Assembly (NCBI GenBank): GCA_018266075.1
Contig: JAFEBB010000022.1
Location: 1 to 64,000 of the forward strand
Source of the DNA: Deltaproteobacteria bacterium
GTDB lineage: Bacteria; Myxococcota; Myxococcia; Myxococcales; SZAS-1
Direction: 5' to 3'
DNA length: 64,000 bases
In this document: positions 8,234-15,987 of the stretch, piece by piece
Numbering within the stretch: position 1 is the first letter of the stretch
Layout: each line of letters opens with the position of its first letter
Translations under genes and position numbers: made by a program
The notes under the pieces: model-generated
The model's database searches: none
The model's input: the letters and a program-made list of their open reading frames with translations, nothing else
What the model was told of the DNA's origin: nothing

Positions 8234-8474
8234 ATGACAGCCAGTGTTCGGGTGGGGTTGGGCGCGATGGCGCTCGGACTCCTCATCGCTGGAATGCTCG
8301 GCGCCTGCGCGCGCCGGCTGGGCGCTCACCGAGGTCGACAAGGACGTCGCGCGATACCACCTCCACGACGCCAACGCCTGTGTCCGGGCGGGCTAAGCCT
8401 ACCTGACCGGGCAAGGCGCGAAGAAGGATCCCATCTGGGCTGTGCCGATCTTCTCCCACGGATGCGCGCTCTCT
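8234..8474 (+). pseudogene. Sel1-repeat lipoprotein fragment
   Basis: The ATG at 8234 starts a lipoprotein signal peptide (AMALGLLIAGMLGAC). The coding then shifts frame near 8310. The new frame reads WALTEVDKDVARYHLHDANA, then CVRAG, a TAA stop, AYLTGQGAKKDPIWAVP and IFSHGCAL. This is the pattern of a Sel1/TPR-like repeat (xxCxxAGxxYxxGxGVxKDxxxAxxxFxxxC). It is broken by a frameshift and a stop, and cut off at the right edge of the insert next to the resumed transferase gene. Confidence 0.65.
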
Positions 8475-8481
8475 CCAGCGC

Positions 8482-9003
8482 CGCATCGACGGCAAGACCC
8501 ACAAGACCGAGAGCGGCGCCGACTACTACGCGGTCAATCCCAAGGGGCAGGTGCCCGCGCTGCAGCTCGAGGACGCGCAGGTGCTCACCGAGGGCGCGGT
8601 GATCGTGCAGTACCTGGCCGACTTGAAGCCGGAGGCCAAGCTGGCGCCGGCGAACGGCACCTGGGAGCGGTACCGGCTGCAGGAGTGGCTGAACTTCGTG
8701 GCCACCGAGCTGCACAAGGGCTTCAGCCCGCTCTTCAACCCCAAGTTCACCGGGGAGCTCCGGCAAGCGGCGATGGACCGTCTGGCCCAGCGGCTCGACC
8801 ACGTGGAGGCCGCGCTCTCCAAGAGCCCGTTCCTCATGGGCCAAGGCTTCTCCGTGGCCGACGCGTACCTCTTCACCATCCTCACCTGGTCCAAGCGCGG
8901 GGAGCTCGACCTCTCGCGCTGGCCGGCGATCACCGCGTTCGTGGCTTCGATGCGGGCGCGTCCGTCGGTGCAGGCCGCGATGAAGGCCGAGGGGCTGAGC
9001 TGA
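8482..9003 (+). pseudogene. Glutathione S-transferase, main C-terminal fragment
   Basis: From CGC ATC GAC at 8482 the frame encodes the remaining 171 residues of a GstA-like protein. It includes the cis-Pro motif NPKGQVPAL, the TEGAVIVQYLADL helix of the thioredoxin domain, and the all-helical C-terminal domain ending in RPSVQAAMKAEGLS. In-frame GTGs at 8551 and 8581 could start shorter products, but these would lack the glutathione-binding N-terminus. The missing 30 residues are at 5843-5932. It is convergent with the FG-GAP gene ending at 9043. Confidence 0.8.
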
Positions 9004-9042
9004 GGGCTTGAGGCGGCGGGCACGCGCAGCGTGTCTCGAGCC

Positions 9043-11324
9043 TCACGGCCCCGCATCTGGCCAGCAGAGGTCGCCTACCACCACGACCTGGTTCGTGTCG
9101 TTGCTGGTCACGAACCCCCATCCGCCGCCGGCGCCGAGGCGGCCCGCCACCAGGTGGCCCTGGGCGCGTCCTGAAACGGGAGTGCGGGCGACCGCGCCGC
9201 CGTCGAGCGTCCCTGCGGGCAGAAGTGCCAAATTGGCCCCGACGATGGCGCCAATCTCCAATCGCCCATCGCTAGCGAGGTCGACAAGCGCGGGCTCCAT
9301 GGCGCCCATGGGCGCCGTGCTCGCCAGCACGAATCCACCGTCTCCTTGCGAGAGCAGGATGCGCAGCCCATCGGTGATCAGATCCGCCTTGCCGTCGCCG
9401 TCGTAGTCCCCGGCGACGAGGTGCTCGTGGTTGAAGAGCGCCGTCTGGGTCGCTTCGGAATAACCGCCGTCCGCGAGGCCCCACCACAGCGAACACGGCG
9501 AGCCACACGTCAGCAGATCCTCGACGCCGTCACCGTCGAAGTCGGCGTGGGCGAGGCGATCGAAGCTGGGACCGAAGCCGCCATCGAGCCACAGCAGCGT
9601 CCTCGAAGCCACGCCCCCATCTCCCGCGAAGAGCTGGAGCACGCCATCGAGGGTGAGGACGTCGAGGGCGTCGCGTCCGGTGCCATCCGTTGCCGGCGCG
9701 AACGCACGAACGGCGACCGGCCCCACGACGCCAACGTCGACGAAGCTTCCGTCGCCGGCTCCGTGCGCGAAGAACAGGCCGCTCGGCGTGGTGTGGATCA
9801 TATCTGCGCGGCCGTCTCCATCCAGGTCGAGGAATTGCCTCACGTCCTTCACGCCCGCCGCGGACACGAGCGGTTGAGGGGGAGCGAAGGCGCCCGTGGG
9901 GAGCGCCTCGAACCAGGAGGCGCCGCCGTCGGTGCACCAGGCCAGGATGTCGTTGACGCCATCGCCGTCGACGTCGGCGAGCGCCAGGTCCGGCGTCACG
10001 CGAAACCCGGCGTCGCCGAGCAGCTCTGCGGCCTGGAGCCGGCCGGTGCCGTCGTTGCGGATGACCCGGCTCCCCATCACGAGATCCGGAGCCCCGTCGC
10101 CGTCCACGTCGGCGACCTGGGCTCCCAAGTCGAAGGTGGTGGAGTTCCCCAGGCCGCAGTCGTACCGCTGGACCACGTCGAACGTCCCGGCAGGGCCTCG
10201 TTTGGCGATTTCGCACTCGTATCCAGACGAGAGCCTCGTTGTGCTCACCAGCTCTGGCGTGCCGTCTCCATCGAGATCCGTGGCTGCCGCCGCGAAAACG
10301 GTGGAGAGGCCGCCAATGCGCCCGGAGACACTGAAGCCACCGTCGCCGAGGCCAAGCATCACCTCACTGTCCGCAATCAGGTCCGCACGCCCATCACCAT
10401 CGAGATCTGCGATGGCCTTGGGCGCTCCGTAGACGCCGGCCTTGGTCACGGGCTCGAGGTGGTCGCAGTGCCACCGCGTGAACCACATCCCGGACCGGTT
10501 GAGGAGGACGATCTCGGGCGAGCCGTCGCCGTCGATGTCGGTCAAGAACAGGCGCATCTCCCAGAAGTCATCGAAGTGGCCGCCGTCGACGATCGATCGC
10601 GGGCCGACGCCGCCGTCCTCCCAGAGCGCCCACACGCCCAGGTGGTTCGCTTCGTCCGAGGCGATGAAGGACGCCCTCCCGTTGCCATCGAGATCCGCGG
10701 TGATCCCGGTCCAGGTGCCTGCGTCGGGGACCAGGTGCCCATCGAAGCCGCCGTCCGCGAGCTGCAGCAAGAAGAGGAGGGGCCCATATCCGCTGCCCAC
10801 GACGTCCAGCCGACCATCGCCGTCGAGGTCGCCGACCGCCAGCGCTGCCAGGCCCGCGGCGGTCGAGAGCACGCGCGGCGCGCCGAACGCACCACCGCCA
10901 AGCCCGGGCCTCACATAGAGGCCTGCGTCGCCGATGGCGATGAGCTCGGGAACTCGATCGCCATCGAGGTCGACGAAGACCGGCGCAGGCGTCTCGGGCA
11001 AACCCAGGTCGGGCAGCTCGGTGCCGCGCATGGCCGGCGAGCACGTGCGCACCGGCGTTCGGGGGGGAACCCCGCGTCCCAGGTGGGCCCAGGCGCGCAG
11101 ACGATTGGGCCCGCATCCACTGCTCCGGCGTCGGCGCCGCCATCCGAAGCGGCGCCGCCATCCAGAGCGGGACCAGCGTCCCGAGGCGTCCCGGCATCGG
11201 CAGGGCTCCCCGCGTCCGCGAGTCCGGCGTCAGCGCCCGAGCTCTGCGTCGTGGTCCGGAGACACGCGGTCGCCGCGACCAACATGCCCAGCGCGGCCAG
11301 CCAGCGATTCGCGATCAACGCCAT
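9043..11324 (-). CDS. FG-GAP/VCBS repeat lipoprotein, frameshifted at a G7 tract
   Basis: The ATG at 11324 begins a lipoprotein signal peptide (WLAALGMLVAATAC, Cys21) and an Asp/Ala/Gly linker up to PTWDAGFPP. The frame then changes, and about 670 residues of FG-GAP beta-propeller repeats follow down to 9043 (first in-frame start GTG 11052). At least ten Ca-binding loops of the type DLDGDGRADLI, DVDGDGVNDIL and DYDGDGKADLI are visible. The shift falls at a run of seven G at 11061-11067 (C7 on the coding strand). One base more or less would join the parts into a single lipoprotein of about 760 residues. The gene may be phase-variable, a pseudogene or a sequencing error. A surface adhesion role is inferred. 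Confidence 0.8.
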
Positions 11325-11339
11325 CTCCTGGTTCCCAGC

Positions 11340-11657
11340 CTAACAGGACATGCAGACTCCTGATCCGATCGGAGGTTTCCCCCGAAGCCAACGAGCAGGA
11401 GAGCGTTGACCCTCGTCGTGCCGTCGCCGAAGCTCGAGCACGTCTCGGACCGCGGGACTCCAACCTTCGACCTTGCGCGTAGTGATGTTGAGCCAGGGCG
11501 CGGGGAGCTTGAGGAAGACCAGCATCTCGGGTGGCCCGGTCCAGTCGCGGAGAGCGCAGTGCACCTGGGCGAGCTCGAGGGGGAGCGTCGCGCCGACGTG
11601 CACGCGGACGGGGCGTCGGTCGTTCGGGAGCGGGGCTCGGCGACCCCCGCGGACCAT
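11340..11657 (-). CDS. Doubtful small ORF
   Basis: 105 residues from an ATG at 11657. The part RPVRVHVGATLPLELAQVHC and WTGPPEMLVFLKLPAPWLNI has balanced protein-like composition, but the ends are Arg-rich and no family is recognised. It lies 18 bp from the divergent TspO start and ends just upstream of the FG-GAP gene on the same strand. There is no clear SD. It could be a remnant. Confidence 0.3.
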   Translation of the reverse strand: MVRGGRRAPLPNDRRPVRVHVGATLPLELAQVHCALRDWTGPPEMLVFLKLPAPWLNITTRKVEGWSPAVRDVLELRRRHDEGQRSPARWLRGKPPIGSGVCMSC

Positions 11658-11675
11658 CGACCCTACGTTCTCGGC

Positions 11676-12224
11676 ATGCGAACCGAGATCCATCCAGACA
11701 CCGCCGCCCGCTCGAAAGCCCTCCTCGCCGCGGCCGGCTTCGCGGGGGCGGTGGCGGGGGCATCCGCGCTTGGCGCAAGGTCCTCGCCCGGGCGCGGCCG
11801 GTGGTACCGCAGGCTCCGCAAGCCGCCCTTCCAGCCGCCGAGCTGGGTGTTCGCGCCGGTGTGGACCGCCCTCTACGCGCTCATCGCGCTCTCGGGGCAT
11901 CGGGTGTGGCGACGTCGGGACCGCCCGGGCCGCAACCGCGCGCTGGCCCTCTGGGCCGTGCAGCTCGGGCTGAACGCGACCTGGTCCCCGCTCTTCTTCC
12001 GGGCGAGGAGGCCAGGGCTGGCCCTCGCCGACCTCGGCCTGCTCTGGCTCTCGGTGGTGGGCTACACGGCTGCGGCGCGAGAGGTGGATCGCCCGGCGGC
12101 CTGGGCGGTGGTGCCGTACCTGGGGTGGACCAGCTTCGCCTTCCTGCTCAACGAGGAGATCGTGCGGCGGAACCCCTCACCCAGGACTCACCGGAGTGGA
12201 TGGCGCCTCGCTCGTTCGACGTGA
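11676..12224 (+). CDS. tspO: TspO/MBR family protein
   Basis: 182 residues from an ATG at 11676. It has five hydrophobic segments and the family motif WYRRLRKPPFQPPSWVFAPV followed by WTALYALIALSG, then ALWAVQLGLNATWSPLFF. These are characteristic of the tryptophan-rich sensory/translocator proteins that bind porphyrins and cholesterol and act in tetrapyrrole and stress signalling. An N-terminal extension of about 35 residues precedes the family core, and the C-terminus runs on about 20 residues (NPSPRTHRSGWRLARST) beyond the usual end. The 270 bp after it hold no convincing gene. Confidence 0.85.
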   Translation: MRTEIHPDTAARSKALLAAAGFAGAVAGASALGARSSPGRGRWYRRLRKPPFQPPSWVFAPVWTALYALIALSGHRVWRRRDRPGRNRALALWAVQLGLNATWSPLFFRARRPGLALADLGLLWLSVVGYTAAAREVDRPAAWAVVPYLGWTSFAFLLNEEIVRRNPSPRTHRSGWRLARST

Positions 12225-12494
12225 CCAAGCGCGAGGGCTCGATGCGACGAAGCGCCGCAGCCTGGACGCCAGGCCTGTCTGGATCGCGTCCGGACGCCCG
12301 AACGGTGGCGCACCACGTCGCGGAATTCGGGGACCGCTCGCGGTGGTCATCTTCAGCCGCGCGGCGCTCGCCGGGAGCGCACTTCGGAGGCCGCTCGACC
12401 GGCGCCGACGACACCTGGAGCTTCGAGGGCCGCATCGACCGCGCCACCAGCGACCTCCGCTGAGTAGGATGAAGCTTCGCTCAGGGAGCACACG

Positions 12495-12962
12495 TTGGCT
12501 CACGCGGTCGAACGGATGAGGTCACCGCAGCTCGCGACGGGATTCGTCCTGGCGGTCGCGCTCGTCGGCTGCCGCGGGAGTGGCCTCTCCTCGACGGCGC
12601 CAGCTTCCCCCGAGACGCGCACGCCGGAGGCGCCCATGGCTCACCCCGCCGAACCGACGAAGGTGGAGCTGGTGCAGGACCAGCCGGCGGCGATCGGCAA
12701 GGGACTGAAGCTGACCCTCAAGAACGTGCTCTACACCCACGCCACCAACGCCAAGGGTGAGTCGGTCAACGACGCGTTGATGATGCTCGAGGCGACCCGG
12801 GACGGGAAGAAGGTCGAGGTTCAGCTCGAGCGGCTGTTCCCCGGCCCGCCGACCTACCAGGACGTCCTCGGGCTCCAGCTCGCCATCGACTACGTCGACG
12901 CCTACCACCAGCCGTCCACGGGGGCGGTGCTGGTCATGTCGAGCGAGGCCTCGACCCGATGA
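12495..12962 (+). CDS. Putative lipoprotein
   Basis: 155 residues from a TTG at 12495, chosen because AGGGAG at 12483-12488 is correctly spaced; an in-frame ATG at 12516 is the alternative. The lipobox AVALVGC gives Cys26 as the lipid site. The mature region (VELVQDQPAAIGKGLKLTLK, NDALMMLEATRDGKKVEVQL) looks like a single beta-sandwich domain without a recognised family. Its stop overlaps an ATG that opens only a 26-residue reading frame. Confidence 0.7.
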   Translation: MAHAVERMRSPQLATGFVLAVALVGCRGSGLSSTAPASPETRTPEAPMAHPAEPTKVELVQDQPAAIGKGLKLTLKNVLYTHATNAKGESVNDALMMLEATRDGKKVEVQLERLFPGPPTYQDVLGLQLAIDYVDAYHQPSTGAVLVMSSEASTR

Positions 12963-13294
12963 GGCGCTCCATCGCTCTCAACGCCCGGTTCGACGCGGCC
13001 AAGCAGGTGCTGGTCCCGGCGTCCGAGCTCGGGCGCTGAGCGCCGCCAGGGGTGGGCATCACCCGTGTGCCCGTCGAAGTCGCGACTCCCCTGGGGCGAC
13101 CAACGCTTCGGTGCTGCCCAGATCCCCACGCGGGGGGCGTGGACCGTTCGACATCGCTCGAACTGGATTGCGACCCCTCGTGAGGTCTCCCCATCCAGGC
13201 CGAGCTCGGTGGCCCCACCTGCGTGGCCGTCGCGCCGGGAAACCACGTGCCGATCAGCGACACCGGAGACAACGCCCTGCGTGAGCTCTACTGA
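12960..13294 (+). pseudogene. Degenerate coding DNA with in-frame stops
   Basis: One frame from the ATG at 12960 stays protein-like through two internal stops. It reads MRRSIALNARFDAAKQVLVP, then a TGA, later TSLELDCDPS, another TGA, then IQAELGGPTCVAVAPGNHVP and ISDTGDNALRELY before a final stop at 13294. No family is recognised. The opposite strand has a long open frame, but it is Arg/Ser-rich and looks like a shadow. The remaining sequence to 13509 shows no gene. Confidence 0.35.
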
Positions 13295-13509
13295 GCCGTA
13301 CCGCGACGGCCGCGCGGCTCGCACGCGCGAACCCGGCCCCGGATTGCCCGCGCGGCGACGCGGTCGCCGACCGATCCTGAGCACCTTCGAAATATTGGGT
13401 GCCTTCTCGGACACCCGGCGCTCCTCCTCCGCCCGGCGCGCGCGCGCGCTCGCTATCACCTGCGGCGCGACACGCTGTGCAACCACTCAACTCATTGAGG
13501 AGCCCGGGA

Positions 13510-14334
13510 ATGCCTTTCGTGAACGTCAAAGGTGGCGTCGAGATTTTCTACAAAGATTGGGGCAAGGGTCGGCCCCTGTTCTTCCACCATGGCTGGCCGC
13601 TGTCGTCCGACGACTGGGACGCCCAGCTGATGTTCTTCTTGGGCAAGGGCTTTCGGGTGATCGCCCACGACCGCCGCGGCCACGGGCGCTCCACCCAGAC
13701 CGACCTCGGCAATGACATGGACACCTACGCCGATGACGTGGCCGCCCTCGTCACCGCGCTCGATCTCAAGGACGTCACCCACATCGGCCACTCGACCGGT
13801 GGCGGCGAGGTGGTGCGCTACCTCGCTCGGCACGGGACGATGCGCGCGCGGAACGCGGCCATCATCAGCGCCATCCCGCCGGTGATGGTGAAGTCTGCCA
13901 AGAACCCCGGCGGTACGCCGATCGAGGTCTTCGACGGTATCCGCAAGGGCCAGGCCGCGAACCGGGCCCAGTACTTCCTCGATTTTGCCTCGGGCCCCTT
14001 CTACGGCTTCAACCGGCCGGGCGCGAAGGTGTCGGAGGGCATCATTCGCAACTGGTGGCGCCAGGGGATGATGGGCAGCACCCTGGCCCAGTACGAGTGC
14101 ATCAAGGTCTTCTCCGAGACCGACATGACCGAAGACCTCAAGAAGATCGACATCCCGCTGCTGGTGATGCACAGCGAGGACGATCAGGTCGTCCCGTTCG
14201 CCGACGCGGGGCCGCTCTCGGCCAAGCTGGCGCCGAAGGCCACGCTCAAGGTCTACAAGGACTTCCCCCACGGCATGCCCACCACGCACGCCGAGGTCAT
14301 CAACGCGGACCTGCTGGCGTTCATCAAGGGCTGA
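13510..14334 (+). CDS. Alpha/beta hydrolase, cofactor-free haloperoxidase/esterase type
   Basis: 274 residues from an ATG at 13510 with the SD GAGGAG. The fold is typical: oxyanion region HGWPLSSDDWD, nucleophile elbow GHSTGGG (Ser95), acid in HSEDDQVVP (Asp224/225) and His254 in FPHGMPTTH. The family comprises non-heme chloroperoxidases and related esterases, usually near 275 residues. The physiological substrate is not evident. It appears monocistronic, with a strong hairpin behind it. Confidence 0.9.
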   Translation: MPFVNVKGGVEIFYKDWGKGRPLFFHHGWPLSSDDWDAQLMFFLGKGFRVIAHDRRGHGRSTQTDLGNDMDTYADDVAALVTALDLKDVTHIGHSTGGGEVVRYLARHGTMRARNAAIISAIPPVMVKSAKNPGGTPIEVFDGIRKGQAANRAQYFLDFASGPFYGFNRPGAKVSEGIIRNWWRQGMMGSTLAQYECIKVFSETDMTEDLKKIDIPLLVMHSEDDQVVPFADAGPLSAKLAPKATLKVYKDFPHGMPTTHAEVINADLLAFIKG

Positions 14335-14344
14335 CGTCGAGCTC

Positions 14345-14398
14345 GAGGCAGCGATCACGACCGCGCGCCGGTGTCGGGGCCGGCGCGCGCTCTGCCTC
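14345..14398. terminator. Possible bidirectional terminator hairpin
   Basis: A 9-bp perfect stem (GCGCGCCGG at 14363-14371 and CCGGCGCGC at 14380-14388, 8-base loop) is nested inside an outer pair GAGGCA/TGCCTC (14345 and 14393). It lies between the convergent genes ending at 14334 and 14428. There is no T-run, so function is inferred from position and stem strength. Confidence 0.5.
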
Positions 14399-14427
14399 CG
14401 CGGAGACCTTGGCGGTCGGTGGTGAAC

Positions 14428-15282
14428 CTACGGCTGCTCGCTGGACTCCCGAAGCGCGTCTCGAAGCGCGCGCGACGCGGCACGAACTTCGCTCTCGAGG
14501 TCGACGCGCGGGTCGAGCTCGCCCTCCACCCAGGTCTCGGTGGAGGCGAGGATTCCGATCAGCGCTCGGAGGCGGTGCGAGCTCTCTTCGAGCCTCTGCA
14601 CCAGGGCGGTTTCCTCCGGACAGCGGCGTCGCAACAGCGCCACGCCGAACTCGAGGCCTTGAAGCGGGCTGTTGGCGCGGTCGCGGACCGACAGGAAGAT
14701 TCGGGCCGCGCGAGCCAAGGCATCGCGCTCGGCCTGCGCCCGGGCGAGGCGGTGGACGATCTCGTTTCGCTGGGTTCGCATCACCAGAAGCGCGCCCGAC
14801 ACGGCCGCGAGCAGGAGGGTCATCCACGGTTCGCCCGTCGAGCGCAGAACCGCCGAGTGCACCCCTCCGAGCGAGAGCCAGAGGGCGCCGGCGCTCATCG
14901 CGAGGAGGGCGAGCAGGGTGAGGCCGAACCGGCGCCGTCCCGGGGCGAGGGCCGCGATCCCGACGATGACGAACTGGTGGGTCGTCAAAGGGTCGCGCAG
15001 CAGGCCGCGATCGAACGCGATGTGCTCGGTCAGCCAGATGTTTGGAATGTAGGCCAGCGTGATCAAGGCAAAGACCGTTGCGACGGCGGCCGGTCGTGGA
15101 CGGTTCCTCTGGGCGAGGAGAATGAGAAGGCCGAACGCCGCAAGACCCGCGTGCGCCACGTCGGCCCAGAACATCCGAGCACCGAGGATTCGCCCTTCCA
15201 GCGGGGCGAAGACCAGCTCGGCAGCCAACACGAGCAGACAGCTCCAGATCGTCAGGCGCAGGTCGTCGTTGCGCGCCGTCAC
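14428..15282 (-). CDS. Membrane sensor protein with kinase-like dimerisation helix but no ATPase domain
   Basis: 284 residues; the start at 15282 overlaps the stop of the response regulator gene upstream. Six or so hydrophobic segments fill residues 8-170, followed by a helical linker and a HisKA-like region (SVRDRANSPLQGLEFGVALL). In that region the phospho-accepting His is absent; compare HDLNN/HELRNPL in true kinases. The protein then ends without any N/G1/F/G2 ATP-binding boxes. It is probably a signalling input or scaffold protein that works with the adjacent receiver. Truncation of a former kinase is also possible. Confidence 0.65.
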   Translation of the reverse strand: MTARNDDLRLTIWSCLLVLAAELVFAPLEGRILGARMFWADVAHAGLAAFGLLILLAQRNRPRPAAVATVFALITLAYIPNIWLTEHIAFDRGLLRDPLTTHQFVIVGIAALAPGRRRFGLTLLALLAMSAGALWLSLGGVHSAVLRSTGEPWMTLLLAAVSGALLVMRTQRNEIVHRLARAQAERDALARAARIFLSVRDRANSPLQGLEFGVALLRRRCPEETALVQRLEESSHRLRALIGILASTETWVEGELDPRVDLESEVRAASRALRDALRESSEQP

Positions 15283-15662
15283 GGTGGCACCTGGACCAGC
15301 TCCAGCAGGCGTCCGACGTCGTACGGCTTCGAGAGCAAGGTGGCCATGGGGACCGCGGCCGCCTCTCGGACGAGCGGGTTCGTGGTGGCGTGCCCGGTGA
15401 TGAAGACCAGACGCCCCGCGAAGCCGTGGGCCGCCAACCAGTCGTACACCTCGAGGCCTGTGGGCTGCCCCGGGCCGAGGTTGATGTCCAGGAGTGCGAG
15501 GTCGCTGGTCACGCCGTGCGTTCCGGCCGCCCGCACCTCGTCGAGCGAGTGGGCAACCGCGACTTCCGTGCCGTCATCGCGAAGAACCTCTGCCGTGAGC
15601 TCGGCGAGAGCCACGTCATCCTCGACGACGAGAACCCGGAGAGGCCGGTCCGCGGGACCCAT
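15279..15662 (-). CDS. Single-domain response regulator receiver
   Basis: 127 residues forming one REC domain: acidic pair ED-D (14-16), phospho-acceptor Asp59 in LALLDINLG, Thr-Gly switch FITG (87-90) and Lys112 in LLSKPYD. No output domain is present, so it probably relays or modulates phosphorylation. It is the first gene of a two-gene unit and overlaps the membrane sensor gene downstream by 4 bases. Confidence 0.88.
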   Translation of the reverse strand: MGPADRPLRVLVVEDDVALAELTAEVLRDDGTEVAVAHSLDEVRAAGTHGVTSDLALLDINLGPGQPTGLEVYDWLAAHGFAGRLVFITGHATTNPLVREAAAVPMATLLSKPYDVGRLLELVQVPP

Positions 15663-15987
15663 CAGGCCAAGCTAGGTCGCGTCCCCGGCGGCGGCACTCG
15701 CGGGGTAGGCCGGAGTTGTGCACGGGCACACGCTGCGAGGCGGGCCGAGCCGACCATCGAGGTCGAGCCGCGGGCGCCAGGTGCTTCCGGCCAAGACGAA
15801 TTCGCCAGTCGCGTCGGATGGCGCCCTGGCTCTCCACCAAGGTGGGGCAGGGAAGGGCAGGCGCATTGGGTCACCTGGCCGTCGATTTCTGCGAATGCCG
15901 CTCGGGAGCGTGAAGCCGCCAGAAGGGGAGCACGGCTCTCCTGAGCTCGAGAGGAGTTGGCCTGACGAAGATCCAGGCGCGGTTCCC
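15663..15987. other. Intergenic region without a recognisable gene
   Basis: These 325 bases separate the end of the GH5 gene from the start of the response regulator (both minus strand). Open frames here are Arg/Pro/Ser-rich and show no family features. The regulator's promoter should lie here, but no sigma-70 or sigma-54 elements were identifiable with confidence. Confidence 0.4.

Larger units (their letters stand above)
5934..8488. mobile_element. 2,555-bp insert of unknown type within the glutathione S-transferase gene, flanked by 8-bp direct repeats
   Basis: The octamer CCGCATCG occurs at 5926-5933 and 8481-8488, exactly at the two ends of the interruption and in the same codon phase, like a target-site duplication. 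The insert is visibly less GC-rich than its neighbours over 5940-8050. It carries a broken beta-propeller gene, two coupled lipoprotein genes, a family-A repeat and a broken Sel1-repeat lipoprotein gene. No transposase, recombinase or terminal inverted repeat was found. An assembly join or capture by illegitimate recombination cannot be excluded. Confidence 0.6.

Noticed and set aside
12902-13486. A 194-codon minus-strand frame between the small lipoprotein and the hydrolase.
   Set aside because: Arg/Ser/Pro-rich without SD or family features; the plus strand has better protein-like stretches though broken.
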